From contig JAUYRZ010000090.1 of the NCBI GenBank assembly GCA_030695565.1, positions 1-64,000 on the forward strand: DNA of 64,000 nt. Reading direction: 5' to 3'. The notes under the pieces were generated by a model. The model had not been told where the DNA came from and searched no databases. It was given only the letters and a program-made list of their open reading frames with translations. Positions 54,218-62,473 of the stretch are shown here, one piece after another. The translations under genes were made by a program, and so were the position numbers. The stretch comes from Archangium sp. (GTDB taxonomy: Bacteria; Myxococcota; Myxococcia; Myxococcales; Myxococcaceae). Each line of letters starts with the position of its first letter. The first letter of the stretch is position 1.

Positions 54218-55377
54218 GTGGCTTCCTTCAGGAGCGGAGCTCGATGCTTCGAGGTGATCAGAAAGCGCGCCGCCGCCCAGGCCTGGCCGACGACCACGCT
54301 GACGCCGCCCAGCGCTGCGAGCACCAGGCCGGATCTTCCGGGCCATGACGCCGCGACGCCCAGCCCCGAGAGCATCAAGCCGATGCCCAACTGGTGCAGC
54401 CACAACGCGCGCGCCGAGGGCCGCGGTGCGCGCAGCTCGATGAACAACAACAACGACGAGGTCACCACCCCGAGCGTCTGCAGGTGCACCACGAACACCA
54501 CCGCGTGCCGGTTCATCACCAACGCCTGCAACGCCCCGGTGGCCATCAGGGCGAAGAGCAACACGCCGACGCTCCAGGCGAGGGCCGCGCTGCGCCAGAG
54601 CCAGCGGTGAGCAGCGCCCGCGCTGGCGTGAAAGACCCACGCGCTCCACGCGGCCGCGGGTACCAGGAGCACCACCGCCGAAAAGCGGGCGAGCGCAACG
54701 AGGGGGCTGCCTTCGAGCCCGGGCACGGTGAGCACCGAAGGCCACATCAACAGCGGCGCGCCGACGCCCAGCACCACCCCGAGCCGCCTGCCCGGAGGTT
54801 TCCCCAACGCGCGCACCGTCAGGCCCATCACGCCCATGACGAAGAATGCCCCGAAGGCGCCCAGAAAGAGATGCACCGCCAACGCCGAAAGCACGGGATC
54901 GTCGTGGTGCAGCACCTTGAGCACCACCCGGCTCAACGCGCAGACGTAGGCGATCACCACGAAGACCGCCGCGGCGCGAAGGAAGGCGAGGTCTGCACCG
55001 CGCATCCGGTGAGCGGCTTTGAAGAAGATCACCACCGCCGCGAAGAAGGGCACCAGGGTGAGCGCCGAGAGCACCACGCCCGGCCGGCCGTAGCCGGAGT
55101 GCAGGAACACCCCGAAGGTGGCCAGGCCCTGCGCCGCCAACGCGCCCAGCACCCAGCGCGCGCTCCGGCCGGTGGCCCCGACCCGTTCGAAGAAGAGGGT
55201 GAACAAGGCGAGCCCTGCCCACCCCCAATAGAGCGTGTGGGAGTGCGCGTGCGTGGCGTGGCTCACGTTCACGTCGACCGGCGTGACCTGACCCAGGCGC
55301 AGGGCCGCTCCCAGGCTCACCCCCAGGAGCAACAGGCCGAAGGCGGCAGCGAGCGCGCGGTTCACGGACTGACTCAT
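54214..55377 (-). CDS. Unrecognised polytopic membrane protein, His-rich (NO-metabolism operon)
   Basis: A 387-aa protein with about 11-12 membrane helices. It carries helix-associated His clusters: S-H-A-T-H-A-H-S-H-T-L-Y-W-G-W in an early loop/helix, LHHDDPVLSALAVHLF, and VVFVVHLQTLGVV, suggestive of haem or copper ligation like NnrS or degraded haem-copper oxidase subunit I. I do not recognise the family. It heads the operon with hemerythrin and nnrS and is divergent from nirK, so an NO- or denitrification-linked role is inferred. Confidence 0.75.
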   Translation of the reverse strand: MSQSVNRALAAAFGLLLLGVSLGAALRLGQVTPVDVNVSHATHAHSHTLYWGWAGLALFTLFFERVGATGRSARWVLGALAAQGLATFGVFLHSGYGRPGVVLSALTLVPFFAAVVIFFKAAHRMRGADLAFLRAAAVFVVIAYVCALSRVVLKVLHHDDPVLSALAVHLFLGAFGAFFVMGVMGLTVRALGKPPGRRLGVVLGVGAPLLMWPSVLTVPGLEGSPLVALARFSAVVLLVPAAAWSAWVFHASAGAAHRWLWRSAALAWSVGVLLFALMATGALQALVMNRHAVVFVVHLQTLGVVTSSLLLFIELRAPRPSARALWLHQLGIGLMLSGLGVAASWPGRSGLVLAALGGVSVVVGQAWAAARFLITSKHRAPLLKEAT

Positions 55378-55427
55378 TGCAGCTCCCCGGCCAGCGCCGG
55401 TGCGCTCGGAGAAGGGGGTGAAACGGT

Positions 55428-55501
55428 GTTTCGAAACGAGACATGGGCGAACAGCCGACCCGGCTGAGTGAGCCCAAACTAATGATTCTCGAGGGGAGTA
55501 T
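55428..55501. promoter_or_regulatory. Candidate operators in the nirK divergent promoter
   Basis: The 183-bp region holds a perfect 10-bp palindrome GTTTCGAAAC (55428-55437) and an imperfect dyad ATTCTC-N5-GAGTAT (55485-55501). Neither matches an FNR consensus (TTGAT-N4-ATCAA); the second recalls Rrf2/NsrR-type dyads only loosely. They are the best candidates for coordinated control of the nirK and nnrS operons. Confidence 0.35.
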
Positions 55502-55560
55502 GAGTTGGTCTTCGCCTTGCAGCTCCGTCTCACAGTTCACTTTTCATCGGGGAGTCACAC

Positions 55561-56973
55561 ATGCAGATCGCCATGTTGAGCGCCGTGTTGTTGGGGTTGG
55601 GCTCCGCGTTGCCGGAGGAGAAGGCGGTGCTGACCGAGCCGCCCACGGTGCCCCCGCCGATCACCCGCACCACCCCTGCCAGGGTGAAGGTGGAGTTGGA
55701 GGTGGTGGAGAAGGTGATGCAGATGGCGGACGGCGTCGACTACACCTTCTGGACGTTCGGCGGCACCGTGCCCGGCCGCTTCATCCGCGTGCGTGAAGGC
55801 GACACGGTGGAGTTCTGGCTGGCCAATCACCCGAACAACAAGCTGCCCCACAACATCGACCTGCACGCGGTGACCGGCCCGGGTGGCGGCGCGGCGAGCA
55901 CCTTCACGGCGCCCGGCCACAAGAGCCGCTTCACCTTTCAGACGCTCAACCCCGGTCTGTACGTCTACCACTGCGCCACCGCGCCGGTCGGCATGCACAT
56001 CGCCAACGGCATGTACGGCCTCATCTACGTGCAGCCGAAGAAGGCGCTGCCGAAGGTCGACCGCGAGTACTACGTGATGCAGGGCGACTTCTATACGGAC
56101 GCCGATTTCGGAGCGAAGGGGCTGCAGCCCTTCTCGATGAAGCGGGCGATCGACGAACGCCCTTCGTACGTGGTGTTCAACGGCAGCGCGCTCTCGCTGG
56201 TCGGAGACCGCGCGCTCAAGGGCAAGGTCGGCGAGACCGTGCGCCTGTTCATGGGCAACGGCGGCCCCAACCTGGTCTCCAGCTTCCACGTGATCGGGGA
56301 GATCTTCGACAAGGTCTACACGGAGGGTGGTTCGACCGCGCAGCAGAACGTGCAGACCACCCTCGTGCCCGCGGGCGGCAGCGCCATCGTGGAGTTCAAG
56401 CTCGACACCGACGGCACGTACATCCTGGTCGACCACTCCATCTTCCGCGCGTTCAACAAGGGCGCGCTGGGCATGATGAAGGTGGAAGGCACGGGCAACA
56501 AAGACCTCTATTCCGGCAAGCAGGTCGACGAGATGTACCTGGGTGACGAGTCGGTCGCCTCTTCGATCACCGCGAGGGCCACCGGCCCGGTCGAGGTCGC
56601 GGCCGCGGTCGATGGCAAGGCGCTCTTCACGGCGAACTGCGCCATGTGCCATCAGCCCGAAGGCCAGGGCATTCCCCCGGCCTTCCCTCCGCTCGCCAAG
56701 AGCGACTACCTGAAGACCATCTCCAATACGAAGCGCAACGAGCTGGTGGAGCTGGTGCTGCGCGGCAAGACGGGGCAAATCACCGTCAACGGCATCGAAT
56801 ACAACGGCGTGATGACGGCGGTGGCCGGCCTCGACGACGTGAAGCTGGCCGCGGTGCTCAACTACGTGAGCAACACCTGGGGCAACCAGGCCAGGCCCTT
56901 CACCACCGACGAAGTGAAGAAGCTGCGCGAGGCCCTGCCCGCGACGCCGTCGTCCGCGGGCGGTCACGAGTAA
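55561..56973 (+). CDS. nirK: Copper nitrite reductase NirK fused to cytochrome c
   Basis: A 470-aa periplasmic enzyme, starting with a signal peptide. Type 1 copper ligands H97, C138, H146, M151 and type 2 ligands H102, H137 and a C-terminal H292 are all present; catalytic residues D100 and H243-V-I245 match the known enzyme. A C-terminal cytochrome c domain has CAMCH (360-364). This three-domain form reduces nitrite to NO using its own haem as electron donor. GGGAG precedes the ATG. nirV follows 3 bp later. Confidence 0.95.
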   Translation: MQIAMLSAVLLGLGSALPEEKAVLTEPPTVPPPITRTTPARVKVELEVVEKVMQMADGVDYTFWTFGGTVPGRFIRVREGDTVEFWLANHPNNKLPHNIDLHAVTGPGGGAASTFTAPGHKSRFTFQTLNPGLYVYHCATAPVGMHIANGMYGLIYVQPKKALPKVDREYYVMQGDFYTDADFGAKGLQPFSMKRAIDERPSYVVFNGSALSLVGDRALKGKVGETVRLFMGNGGPNLVSSFHVIGEIFDKVYTEGGSTAQQNVQTTLVPAGGSAIVEFKLDTDGTYILVDHSIFRAFNKGALGMMKVEGTGNKDLYSGKQVDEMYLGDESVASSITARATGPVEVAAAVDGKALFTANCAMCHQPEGQGIPPAFPPLAKSDYLKTISNTKRNELVELVLRGKTGQITVNGIEYNGVMTAVAGLDDVKLAAVLNYVSNTWGNQARPFTTDEVKKLREALPATPSSAGGHE

Positions 56974-56976
56974 GCC

Positions 56977-57735
56977 ATGCCTCTTGAACTCGTCCTGCTG
57001 GTAATGCTGAGCCTCCCTCTCCCTCTGGGCGAGGGGCGGGGTGAGGGCATCGCGTTACCAGCAGGCCGGTTCGCGCCGCTCTTCGGCATGGACGTGGGCC
57101 AGAGAGATTTCCCCGTCGGCGCCTTCTCGCTCTCGGTGCGCCCGGTCTCGAGAGCGGAGTGGGCCAGGTTCCTCGAGGCGAAACCCGAGTGGCAGAAGCC
57201 CACGAAGGTCCTGGCCGACGAGCGGTATCTCAATTCGTGGAAGACCCCGCTGGCGCCGCACGCGCCGGTGGTGGAGATCTCCTGGTTCGCGGCGCGCGCC
57301 TACTGCACGTGGAAAGGCGGCCGGCTGCCCACCACGCTGGAGTGGGAGTACGCCGCCGCGGCCGATGAAGATCACCGCGACGCCTCGCGCGATCCGCTGT
57401 TCGCGCAGCGCATTCTCGATTGGTACTCGCGGCCCGCGCGCCCGGGCGATCTCGAGCTGCCCGGCAGCCCGAAGAATGCGTACGGCCTCGAGGCGATGCA
57501 CGGCCTGGTCTGGGAGTGGACCGACGACTTCAACAGCGTCTTCGTCTCTGGCGACAACCGGCAGGATGGCGACTCGAACGCGAAGTACATGTGTGGCAGC
57601 AGCGCCACCGGCAGCGCCCGCCGCGAGGACTACGCGGCCTTCATGCGGTACGCGTTGCGGTCGAGCCTCACGCCGCGCACCGCCTTACCCAACCTCGGTT
57701 TCCGCTGTGCTTTCGCCGCGAAGGTGACGCCATGA
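56977..57735 (+). CDS. nirV: NirV-like SUMF/FGE-sulfatase family protein
   Basis: A 252-aa protein of the SUMF1/formylglycine-generating fold: RPVSRAEWARFLEAKPEW, APVVEISWFAARAYCTWKGGRLPTTLEWEYAA, LEAMHGLVWEWTDDF and GFRCAF. NirV proteins of this type are encoded next to nirK in Rhodobacter and others. Canonical FGE has two catalytic cysteines near the C-terminus; only one clear equivalent (MCGS) is seen, so it may not be a true FGE. Its signal peptide region (12-24) is repeat-derived. It is coupled to SCO (ATGA). Confidence 0.85.
   Translation: MPLELVLLVMLSLPLPLGEGRGEGIALPAGRFAPLFGMDVGQRDFPVGAFSLSVRPVSRAEWARFLEAKPEWQKPTKVLADERYLNSWKTPLAPHAPVVEISWFAARAYCTWKGGRLPTTLEWEYAAAADEDHRDASRDPLFAQRILDWYSRPARPGDLELPGSPKNAYGLEAMHGLVWEWTDDFNSVFVSGDNRQDGDSNAKYMCGSSATGSARREDYAAFMRYALRSSLTPRTALPNLGFRCAFAAKVTP
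57012..57048. repeat. Dispersed palindromic repeat, copy H (inside nirV)
   Basis: CCTCCCTCTCCCTCTGGGCG and AGGGGCGGGGTGAGGGC resemble the family consensus, in frame within the first 25 codons of nirV, just after its hydrophobic leader. It encodes SLPLPLGEGRGEG. Confidence 0.65.
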
Positions 57736-58277
57736 AGAAGCTCGCGCTCGGCCTGTGTCTGGTGTCCTCCCTTGCGTTCGCGCAAGAGGAGCCGAAGAAC
57801 GTGTTGGCCCTGGAGACCCGCTGGCGCGACGAAGCGGGCGCGACGGTCTCGCTCGAGGCGTGGAAGGGGCGCTGGTACGCGTTGACCTTCGTCTACACCT
57901 CGTGTGCCGGCACCTGCCCTCTGACCACCCGGAAGTTGAAGCGCCTCGACGCGGCGCTGGTGAAGGCCGGCCGCCCGCTCGAGCTGGTGGTGGTGAGCCT
58001 CGACCCGGCGCACGACACGCCCGAAGCGGTGGTGGCGTACCGCGCGCGCTACCAGTTGCAGAAGGAGAAGCGGTGGAACGTGCTGGTGGGCGACGACGCG
58101 CAGGTGCGGACGATCACCATGCTGCTCAACTTCAAGTACACGACGAACCCTGAGTCGGGCGTCATCCTCCACGACAACACCGTCTTCCTCATCGCACCGG
58201 ACGGCAGCGTGAAGACCTCGATGTCGTCACTCGATCAACCACTCGACGACTTCCTGAAAGCGCTGCCGAAGAAGTAG
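57732..58277 (+). CDS. SCO1/SenC-type copper chaperone
   Basis: A 181-aa exported thioredoxin-fold protein. The copper ligands C58-x3-C62 (TSCAGTCP) and H147 (LHDNT) are intact, and it has a signal peptide (MKKLALGLCLVSSLAFA). SCO proteins deliver copper to CuA of oxidases; in this operon (nirK-nirV-sco, ATGA overlap) it probably serves NirK maturation or redox repair. A bidirectional hairpin follows. Confidence 0.9.
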   Translation: MKKLALGLCLVSSLAFAQEEPKNVLALETRWRDEAGATVSLEAWKGRWYALTFVYTSCAGTCPLTTRKLKRLDAALVKAGRPLELVVVSLDPAHDTPEAVVAYRARYQLQKEKRWNVLVGDDAQVRTITMLLNFKYTTNPESGVILHDNTVFLIAPDGSVKTSMSSLDQPLDDFLKALPKK

Positions 58278-58281
58278 GTCT

Positions 58282-58309
58282 CCCTCGCGCTGCGCCGGGC
58301 CTGCGAGGG
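58282..58309. terminator. Hairpin between the sco and regulator genes
   Basis: CCCTCGC (58282-58288) and GCGAGGG (58303-58309) form a perfect 7-bp stem with a 14-base loop, 5 bp after the sco stop and 11 bp from the convergent regulator stop. It probably terminates both. Confidence 0.45.
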
Positions 58310-58319
58310 TCCCACCTCC

Positions 58320-58922
58320 CTAGCCCGCGAGTACCTGCAAGCCCGCCGCATCGAGAATGCGCACCTCGCCGCCCGCAGAAATCAAACCCTCCGCCTCCAG
58401 ACCGCGCAGGCACCGCGACATCGTCTCGGGGCGAATGCCCAACAACCCAGCGGCGTGCCGCTTCGAAAACGCGCCCAGCCCACCGCTGAGCAAGATGAAT
58501 CGAGCCACCCGCGAAGCGGCCGACCCACTGCGCAGCTCGCCATCTCGCTCGACCCGCAACAGCTCATCGAGCGTCAACTGCCACAACGTTCGGGGATCGG
58601 CCGCCTGAAGCACCGTCGACGGTGACGCGCTGCAGACCACCGCATCCGTCAGCGCCTCCACCGACGCGCGCGCGGCCTGCCGGCGCAGGGCCTCTGCACC
58701 CAGGAGCGATCGGGGGCCCCTCACCGAAGTGGCCACCTCGTCACCATCGGGAGCGATCGTGCGCCTCGCCAGGACGCCCCGCTTCACGAAGAGCACCTCG
58801 GCCGGCACCTCACCCTGAGGCCACAACACGCTGCCCGCAGCCACCTTGCGCGGCACGAACGCACACGGTCCCTGAGCACCGAGAGGACACGCTTCACACG
58901 AGGTGACCGGCGCGTCGATCAT
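58320..58922 (-). CDS. Crp/FNR-family regulator with candidate Fe-S cysteines
   Basis: A 200-aa regulator. N-terminal C9-x2-C12-x7-C20 and an internal C97 recall the FNR [4Fe-4S] ligands (C-x2-C-x5-C plus a central Cys). The body has the cyclic-nucleotide-binding beta roll, and a C-terminal HTH (FSKRHAAGLLGIRPETMSRCLRGL). It would sense O2 or NO and likely controls the nir, nor and nnrS genes. It overlaps the porin stop by one base (TGATG), so it is downstream in the same transcript. Confidence 0.87.
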   Translation of the reverse strand: MIDAPVTSCEACPLGAQGPCAFVPRKVAAGSVLWPQGEVPAEVLFVKRGVLARRTIAPDGDEVATSVRGPRSLLGAEALRRQAARASVEALTDAVVCSASPSTVLQAADPRTLWQLTLDELLRVERDGELRSGSAASRVARFILLSGGLGAFSKRHAAGLLGIRPETMSRCLRGLEAEGLISAGGEVRILDAAGLQVLAG

Positions 58923-60340
58923 CAGAACTGGCTGCGCACCGAGAGGAAGCCCCAGGTGGAGGTCGAGCGGCCTGCCGCTTCGCCCCCGGGGAGGAAGACC
59001 GACACGTTCCCCGCGAGCGCGAGGTTCTTCTCGAGGATCGGCACGGTGAACGAGAGATCCAGCTCGGTGCCCATGTTGCCGTCCACCCGCGATGGATCAG
59101 CGGCGAGGAAGACAGAGCCGTTCGCCGCGAACCACGCCCCCCGCGGATCCCACGCGCGGAAGTGGTGCACGTCGAGCCACACGTGTGCTCCCCAGGGGCG
59201 GAAGCCGATGGTGCCGCGCCCGGCCACCACGTTCTGCCAACCCACGTAGTCCATGAAGCCGAGGTGAACGTGCCCGGTGGGGAAGAGCTGGTGGAAGGTG
59301 TGCTGCGTGCCGTCGGAGGGATCGCCATCGCCCGACGCAGCGCTGAACTCGCCCATCACGTACGGGTTGCCCCACACCGCCAGGGTGTAGGTGGCCTTCG
59401 CGGCGAAGGCGCCGGCCAGCACGAGCTCATCGGCCTGGCCCACCTTGCCGGATTGAAAGGCGCCTTCACCCACCAGCGCCAGCCCACCGAAGGTCGCGAA
59501 GCCGCGCGCCCCGAGCGTGAGCCGGTTGTCATCGTGGCGAAACCCGAGCGCGACGCTGGAGGGATCCTCCAGCAGCCCCAGGCCATACACGTCGAGGCCC
59601 GCCTTGCCGAAGCGCGCCCGGGCATAGAGGCCGGTGAAGTAGCTGCCCGAGTTGTGAAAACGAGCCCCGCCGTTCACCAGCCAGGCCGGGGGCGCCAGCA
59701 CCATTCCGAACGCATCGAGCGTGACGGCGGGCGAAGCGGTGAGACGAAGGAAGAGCCCGTCGAAGGCGCGTGCGCTCTGTGCCCAGTCGAGGTTGCCGAT
59801 GAGTCGGTCTTCACCGTACGAGAGCTCCTGTCGGCCGATGCGCACGTCGAGAAACGCGGTGGCCTTCACGTCGACGTAGGCCTGGTGCAGGCCGGTGTTG
59901 GGCGTGACGGTGACGGTGTTGGGCTCGGAGCCCCAGCCGCGCACGTCCTGGAACTCGAGGAGGACCCCGAAACGCTCCAGCGCCGAGGCGCGCACGCTCA
60001 GCCGCGCGCGGTGATCGATACCCAGGGAGTGATCTTCGACCCCACTGGCGAAGTCGCGGTTGTCGCGCCCGTCGGCCCGCGCGATGTACTGGCCGCCGAT
60101 CGCCAGGGAAAAGCGATTCCACTGCCAGCGCAGGGGCCCTTCGCTCACCGGCACCGCGGCGCTGCGAAAGAGCTCACCCGAGGTCTTGCGGCCCGGGCCC
60201 CAGGGCGTCTGAGACACATCGAAACCGGCAGTGGGTGCCCCCGCGTCGACGGCAGGCGCGGGAACGCCACCGTCGGCTGAGGTCTGAGCCATCGCTTTTG
60301 CGGAGAAAAGAGCCAGCAACCACCATCGAGTGCGCCACAT
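58922..60340 (-). CDS. Outer-membrane porin (alginate-export-like beta-barrel)
   Basis: A 472-aa exported protein from ATG 60340 with a signal peptide (MWRTRWWLLALFSAKAMAQ). The rest alternates amphipathic strands rich in Gly and aromatics, with AYVDVKATAFLDVRIGRQELSYGEDRLIGNLDWAQSARAFDGLFLR in the middle, as in the AlgE-type (alginate_exp) barrels, and ends in F. In denitrifying operons such porins may pass nitrite or another anion. Cotranscribed with the Crp/FNR gene. Confidence 0.82.
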   Translation of the reverse strand: MWRTRWWLLALFSAKAMAQTSADGGVPAPAVDAGAPTAGFDVSQTPWGPGRKTSGELFRSAAVPVSEGPLRWQWNRFSLAIGGQYIARADGRDNRDFASGVEDHSLGIDHRARLSVRASALERFGVLLEFQDVRGWGSEPNTVTVTPNTGLHQAYVDVKATAFLDVRIGRQELSYGEDRLIGNLDWAQSARAFDGLFLRLTASPAVTLDAFGMVLAPPAWLVNGGARFHNSGSYFTGLYARARFGKAGLDVYGLGLLEDPSSVALGFRHDDNRLTLGARGFATFGGLALVGEGAFQSGKVGQADELVLAGAFAAKATYTLAVWGNPYVMGEFSAASGDGDPSDGTQHTFHQLFPTGHVHLGFMDYVGWQNVVAGRGTIGFRPWGAHVWLDVHHFRAWDPRGAWFAANGSVFLAADPSRVDGNMGTELDLSFTVPILEKNLALAGNVSVFLPGGEAAGRSTSTWGFLSVRSQF

Positions 60341-60380
60341 GAGGGGAGGTCGATGCAGCGTTGGGGCCAAGCGCTCAGGT

Positions 60381-60440
60381 GGGGCCCCTCACCCCAACCC
60401 ACCCCAACCCACCCCTCTCCCCGCTTCCCAGCGCGAGAGG
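60381..60440. repeat. Dispersed palindromic repeat, copy I (with internal tandem)
   Basis: GGGGCCCCTCACCCCAACCC, a tandem of CACCCCAAC units, and CCTCTCCCCGC followed by AGCGCGAGAGG match the repeat family. It lies between norD and the porin start, probably separating the two operons. Confidence 0.7.
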
Positions 60441-60449
60441 CACCGCGTT

Positions 60450-60464
60450 CCTGTTTGAAACAGG
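60450..60464. promoter_or_regulatory. Palindrome CCTGTTT-G-AAACAGG near norD end
   Basis: A perfect 15-bp palindrome (7+1+7) lies 12 bp after the norD stop and 110 bp upstream of the porin start. It shares GTTT/AAAC half-sites with the palindrome at 55428-55437. It could be a terminator stem, or an operator for the porin-regulator operon. Confidence 0.35.
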
Positions 60465-60475
60465 CGCGAACATCC

Positions 60476-62455
60476 TCAACCACGCAGCGCGGTGCTGGTC
60501 ACGGTGGCCAGCACCCTCACCAACTCCTCTGGCTTGCTGACCACCGAGGCCCGCCCCGCCCCGAACATCGATGGCAACCAGGCCTTCGCCGCGGGGTCGA
60601 CCGCCAGGGCGTGCATCACCACCCCGCTCGCTTGCGCGTCGATCACCGCGCGGTGCACGTCAGCCACGCCGTACCGGCCTTCGTAGCGATCGAGATCGCT
60701 GGGTTTGCCGTCGCTCACCAGCAGCAGCAGCCGCTTGCGAGCACCACACTCGAGCAACAACCGCGTGGCGTGGCGGAGCGCCGGGCCGATGCGGGTGAAG
60801 CCGCCGGGCGAGAGGCTCATCACCCGGCGTGCACCGGCAGCCCACGGCTCGTCGAAACGTTTGGCGAGCAAGAACCGGCAGTCGCGCCGGGTCTGGCTGC
60901 AGAACGCGGCGACCGAGACCTCGTCGAACAGGCCATCGAGGGCATCACCCAGGGCGATCACCGCCTCCTTCTCGACGTCCATCACGCGGCGGTTGGCCAC
61001 CCACGCGTCGGTCGAGAGGCTGGCGTCGAGCAACACCAGCACCGCGGTGTCTCTCGTATGACGGCGCCTGGCCGCATAGAGGCGGCTCTGGTTGCACTGG
61101 CCCGCACGCAGCGCGCCGTACCGGGCCACCAACGCGTCGATGTCGACGTCGGGACCGCTGACCTGCCGCAGACGCCACGAACGCGCGGCCTCGAGCTGCT
61201 CGAAGACGGCGCGCAACCCGGTGGTGGTGCGCACCAGGCGGCCCCGCACCGTGCGCAACGCTTCGTCGGCGTCCTCCGCGATCTCCACCTGACGCGTGGT
61301 GAGGCGGCACCAATCGCGGCGCCACTGGTGACGGGCTTCATCCCACTCGTCGTAGGTGGCCTCGGCCGGGCCGGTGCTCTCGTCTTCGAGATCGCCCACC
61401 GCGCCATCGATCAACACGTCGGCGCGATAGAGGCTGCGGGCGCGCTGGTGGCTGCGCACCAGCTGCTTCAAGTCGAGTTCGTCGAGCGCCTTCTGATGCG
61501 CGGCCAGCTCGTCGTCGCCGTCGACGCGTTTGCTGCCGCCCTTGTACGTCTCGAGCGTGTGCACCTTCTCGAAGCTGTGCACGAGCGGGTTCTCGGCGAG
61601 CTCGTTGTTCGGTTCATCGATGCGCTGGGGCTGGGTGACCACCCGCTTCTGCACCTCGGTGCCGCCGGGCAACGACGACGCATCGGCCTGCTGCTTCGGA
61701 GCAGGCACCGTGAACGCCCTCGCCATCGGGGGCATCAACTCACCCCACAGCGGCACCGCGGGATCGCTGGGGCCTGCGCGCAACCAACGCCGCGTCGCCG
61801 CAGGCAGCGGAGGCAGTCTTCGCAGCACTTCTTTCAGCACCACGGGACCCGGGGGCACGCAGGCCAACGCGGCTTCGGCCCACGCCCACGCTGCGGCGGA
61901 GAGCTCACCCTTCAAGGTGGAAGGCCAGCGGTCTGCACCCAGGGTCAACCGCACGAACGCCTCCACGGCCTGGGCGCGTGCGTCGGAGATCGGCGGCGTG
62001 GGGCGCGCTTCGATCATCGCGCGCTCGAGCCGAGGCAGCAGCCCGGCCAACATCGGCGCGTCCTCCAGCAGCCGGTGCCTCGTGGTGGGCGCTGCGAGGG
62101 CAGTGACGAGCAACAGCTCTGCGCCGGAGAGCCCCGCGGGCCGGGTGAAGTCGAGCGCGCGCGAACTGCAGGTCCACACCAGGCGCACCAACACCGCGGC
62201 GAGGTTGAGCTCGCGGGTGGGCGCAAAGTCGAAGTGTTTCGGCAGGTACAACACATCACCGCGATGGCCACCCGCCTCTTCGCTCGTGGTCACCGTCACC
62301 GGGGCCGAGGTGAGCAGCCGCGCGAGCACCTCGAGCCGCGCGCGTTCGGGTTCGACCTCGACCCGTCTCGTGAGCACCTCTTGCGACGCGCGCGGCGAGA
62401 ACCAACGTCGCGCGCTGTCGAAGGCGGCCCCGAAGAGCGCTTCATCCCATGCCAT
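60476..62455 (-). CDS. norD: NorD (nitric oxide reductase activation, VWA domain)
   Basis: A 659-aa protein. The C-terminal third has a von Willebrand A domain with MIDAS motif DASLS (in VLLDASLSTDAW), plus SPGGFTRIGPALRHA and LLLLVSDGKPSD. The N-terminal two-thirds is the NorD-specific region. NorD with NorQ forms an AAA+/VWA pair needed to insert non-haem iron and activate NorBC. It is 18 bp downstream of norQ. Confidence 0.92.
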   Translation of the reverse strand: MAWDEALFGAAFDSARRWFSPRASQEVLTRRVEVEPERARLEVLARLLTSAPVTVTTSEEAGGHRGDVLYLPKHFDFAPTRELNLAAVLVRLVWTCSSRALDFTRPAGLSGAELLLVTALAAPTTRHRLLEDAPMLAGLLPRLERAMIEARPTPPISDARAQAVEAFVRLTLGADRWPSTLKGELSAAAWAWAEAALACVPPGPVVLKEVLRRLPPLPAATRRWLRAGPSDPAVPLWGELMPPMARAFTVPAPKQQADASSLPGGTEVQKRVVTQPQRIDEPNNELAENPLVHSFEKVHTLETYKGGSKRVDGDDELAAHQKALDELDLKQLVRSHQRARSLYRADVLIDGAVGDLEDESTGPAEATYDEWDEARHQWRRDWCRLTTRQVEIAEDADEALRTVRGRLVRTTTGLRAVFEQLEAARSWRLRQVSGPDVDIDALVARYGALRAGQCNQSRLYAARRRHTRDTAVLVLLDASLSTDAWVANRRVMDVEKEAVIALGDALDGLFDEVSVAAFCSQTRRDCRFLLAKRFDEPWAAGARRVMSLSPGGFTRIGPALRHATRLLLECGARKRLLLLVSDGKPSDLDRYEGRYGVADVHRAVIDAQASGVVMHALAVDPAAKAWLPSMFGAGRASVVSKPEELVRVLATVTSTALRG

Positions 62456-62473
62456 GCGTGCGCCCTCTTGAAT

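Noticed and set aside
54214-55377. The 387-aa membrane protein as a second NnrS
   Set aside because: The NnrS start motif GFRPFFLL and the WHAHEMFFG segment are missing.
56977-57735. NirV as a true formylglycine-generating enzyme with a sulfatase partner
   Set aside because: The expected second catalytic Cys is not seen and no sulfatase gene is nearby.
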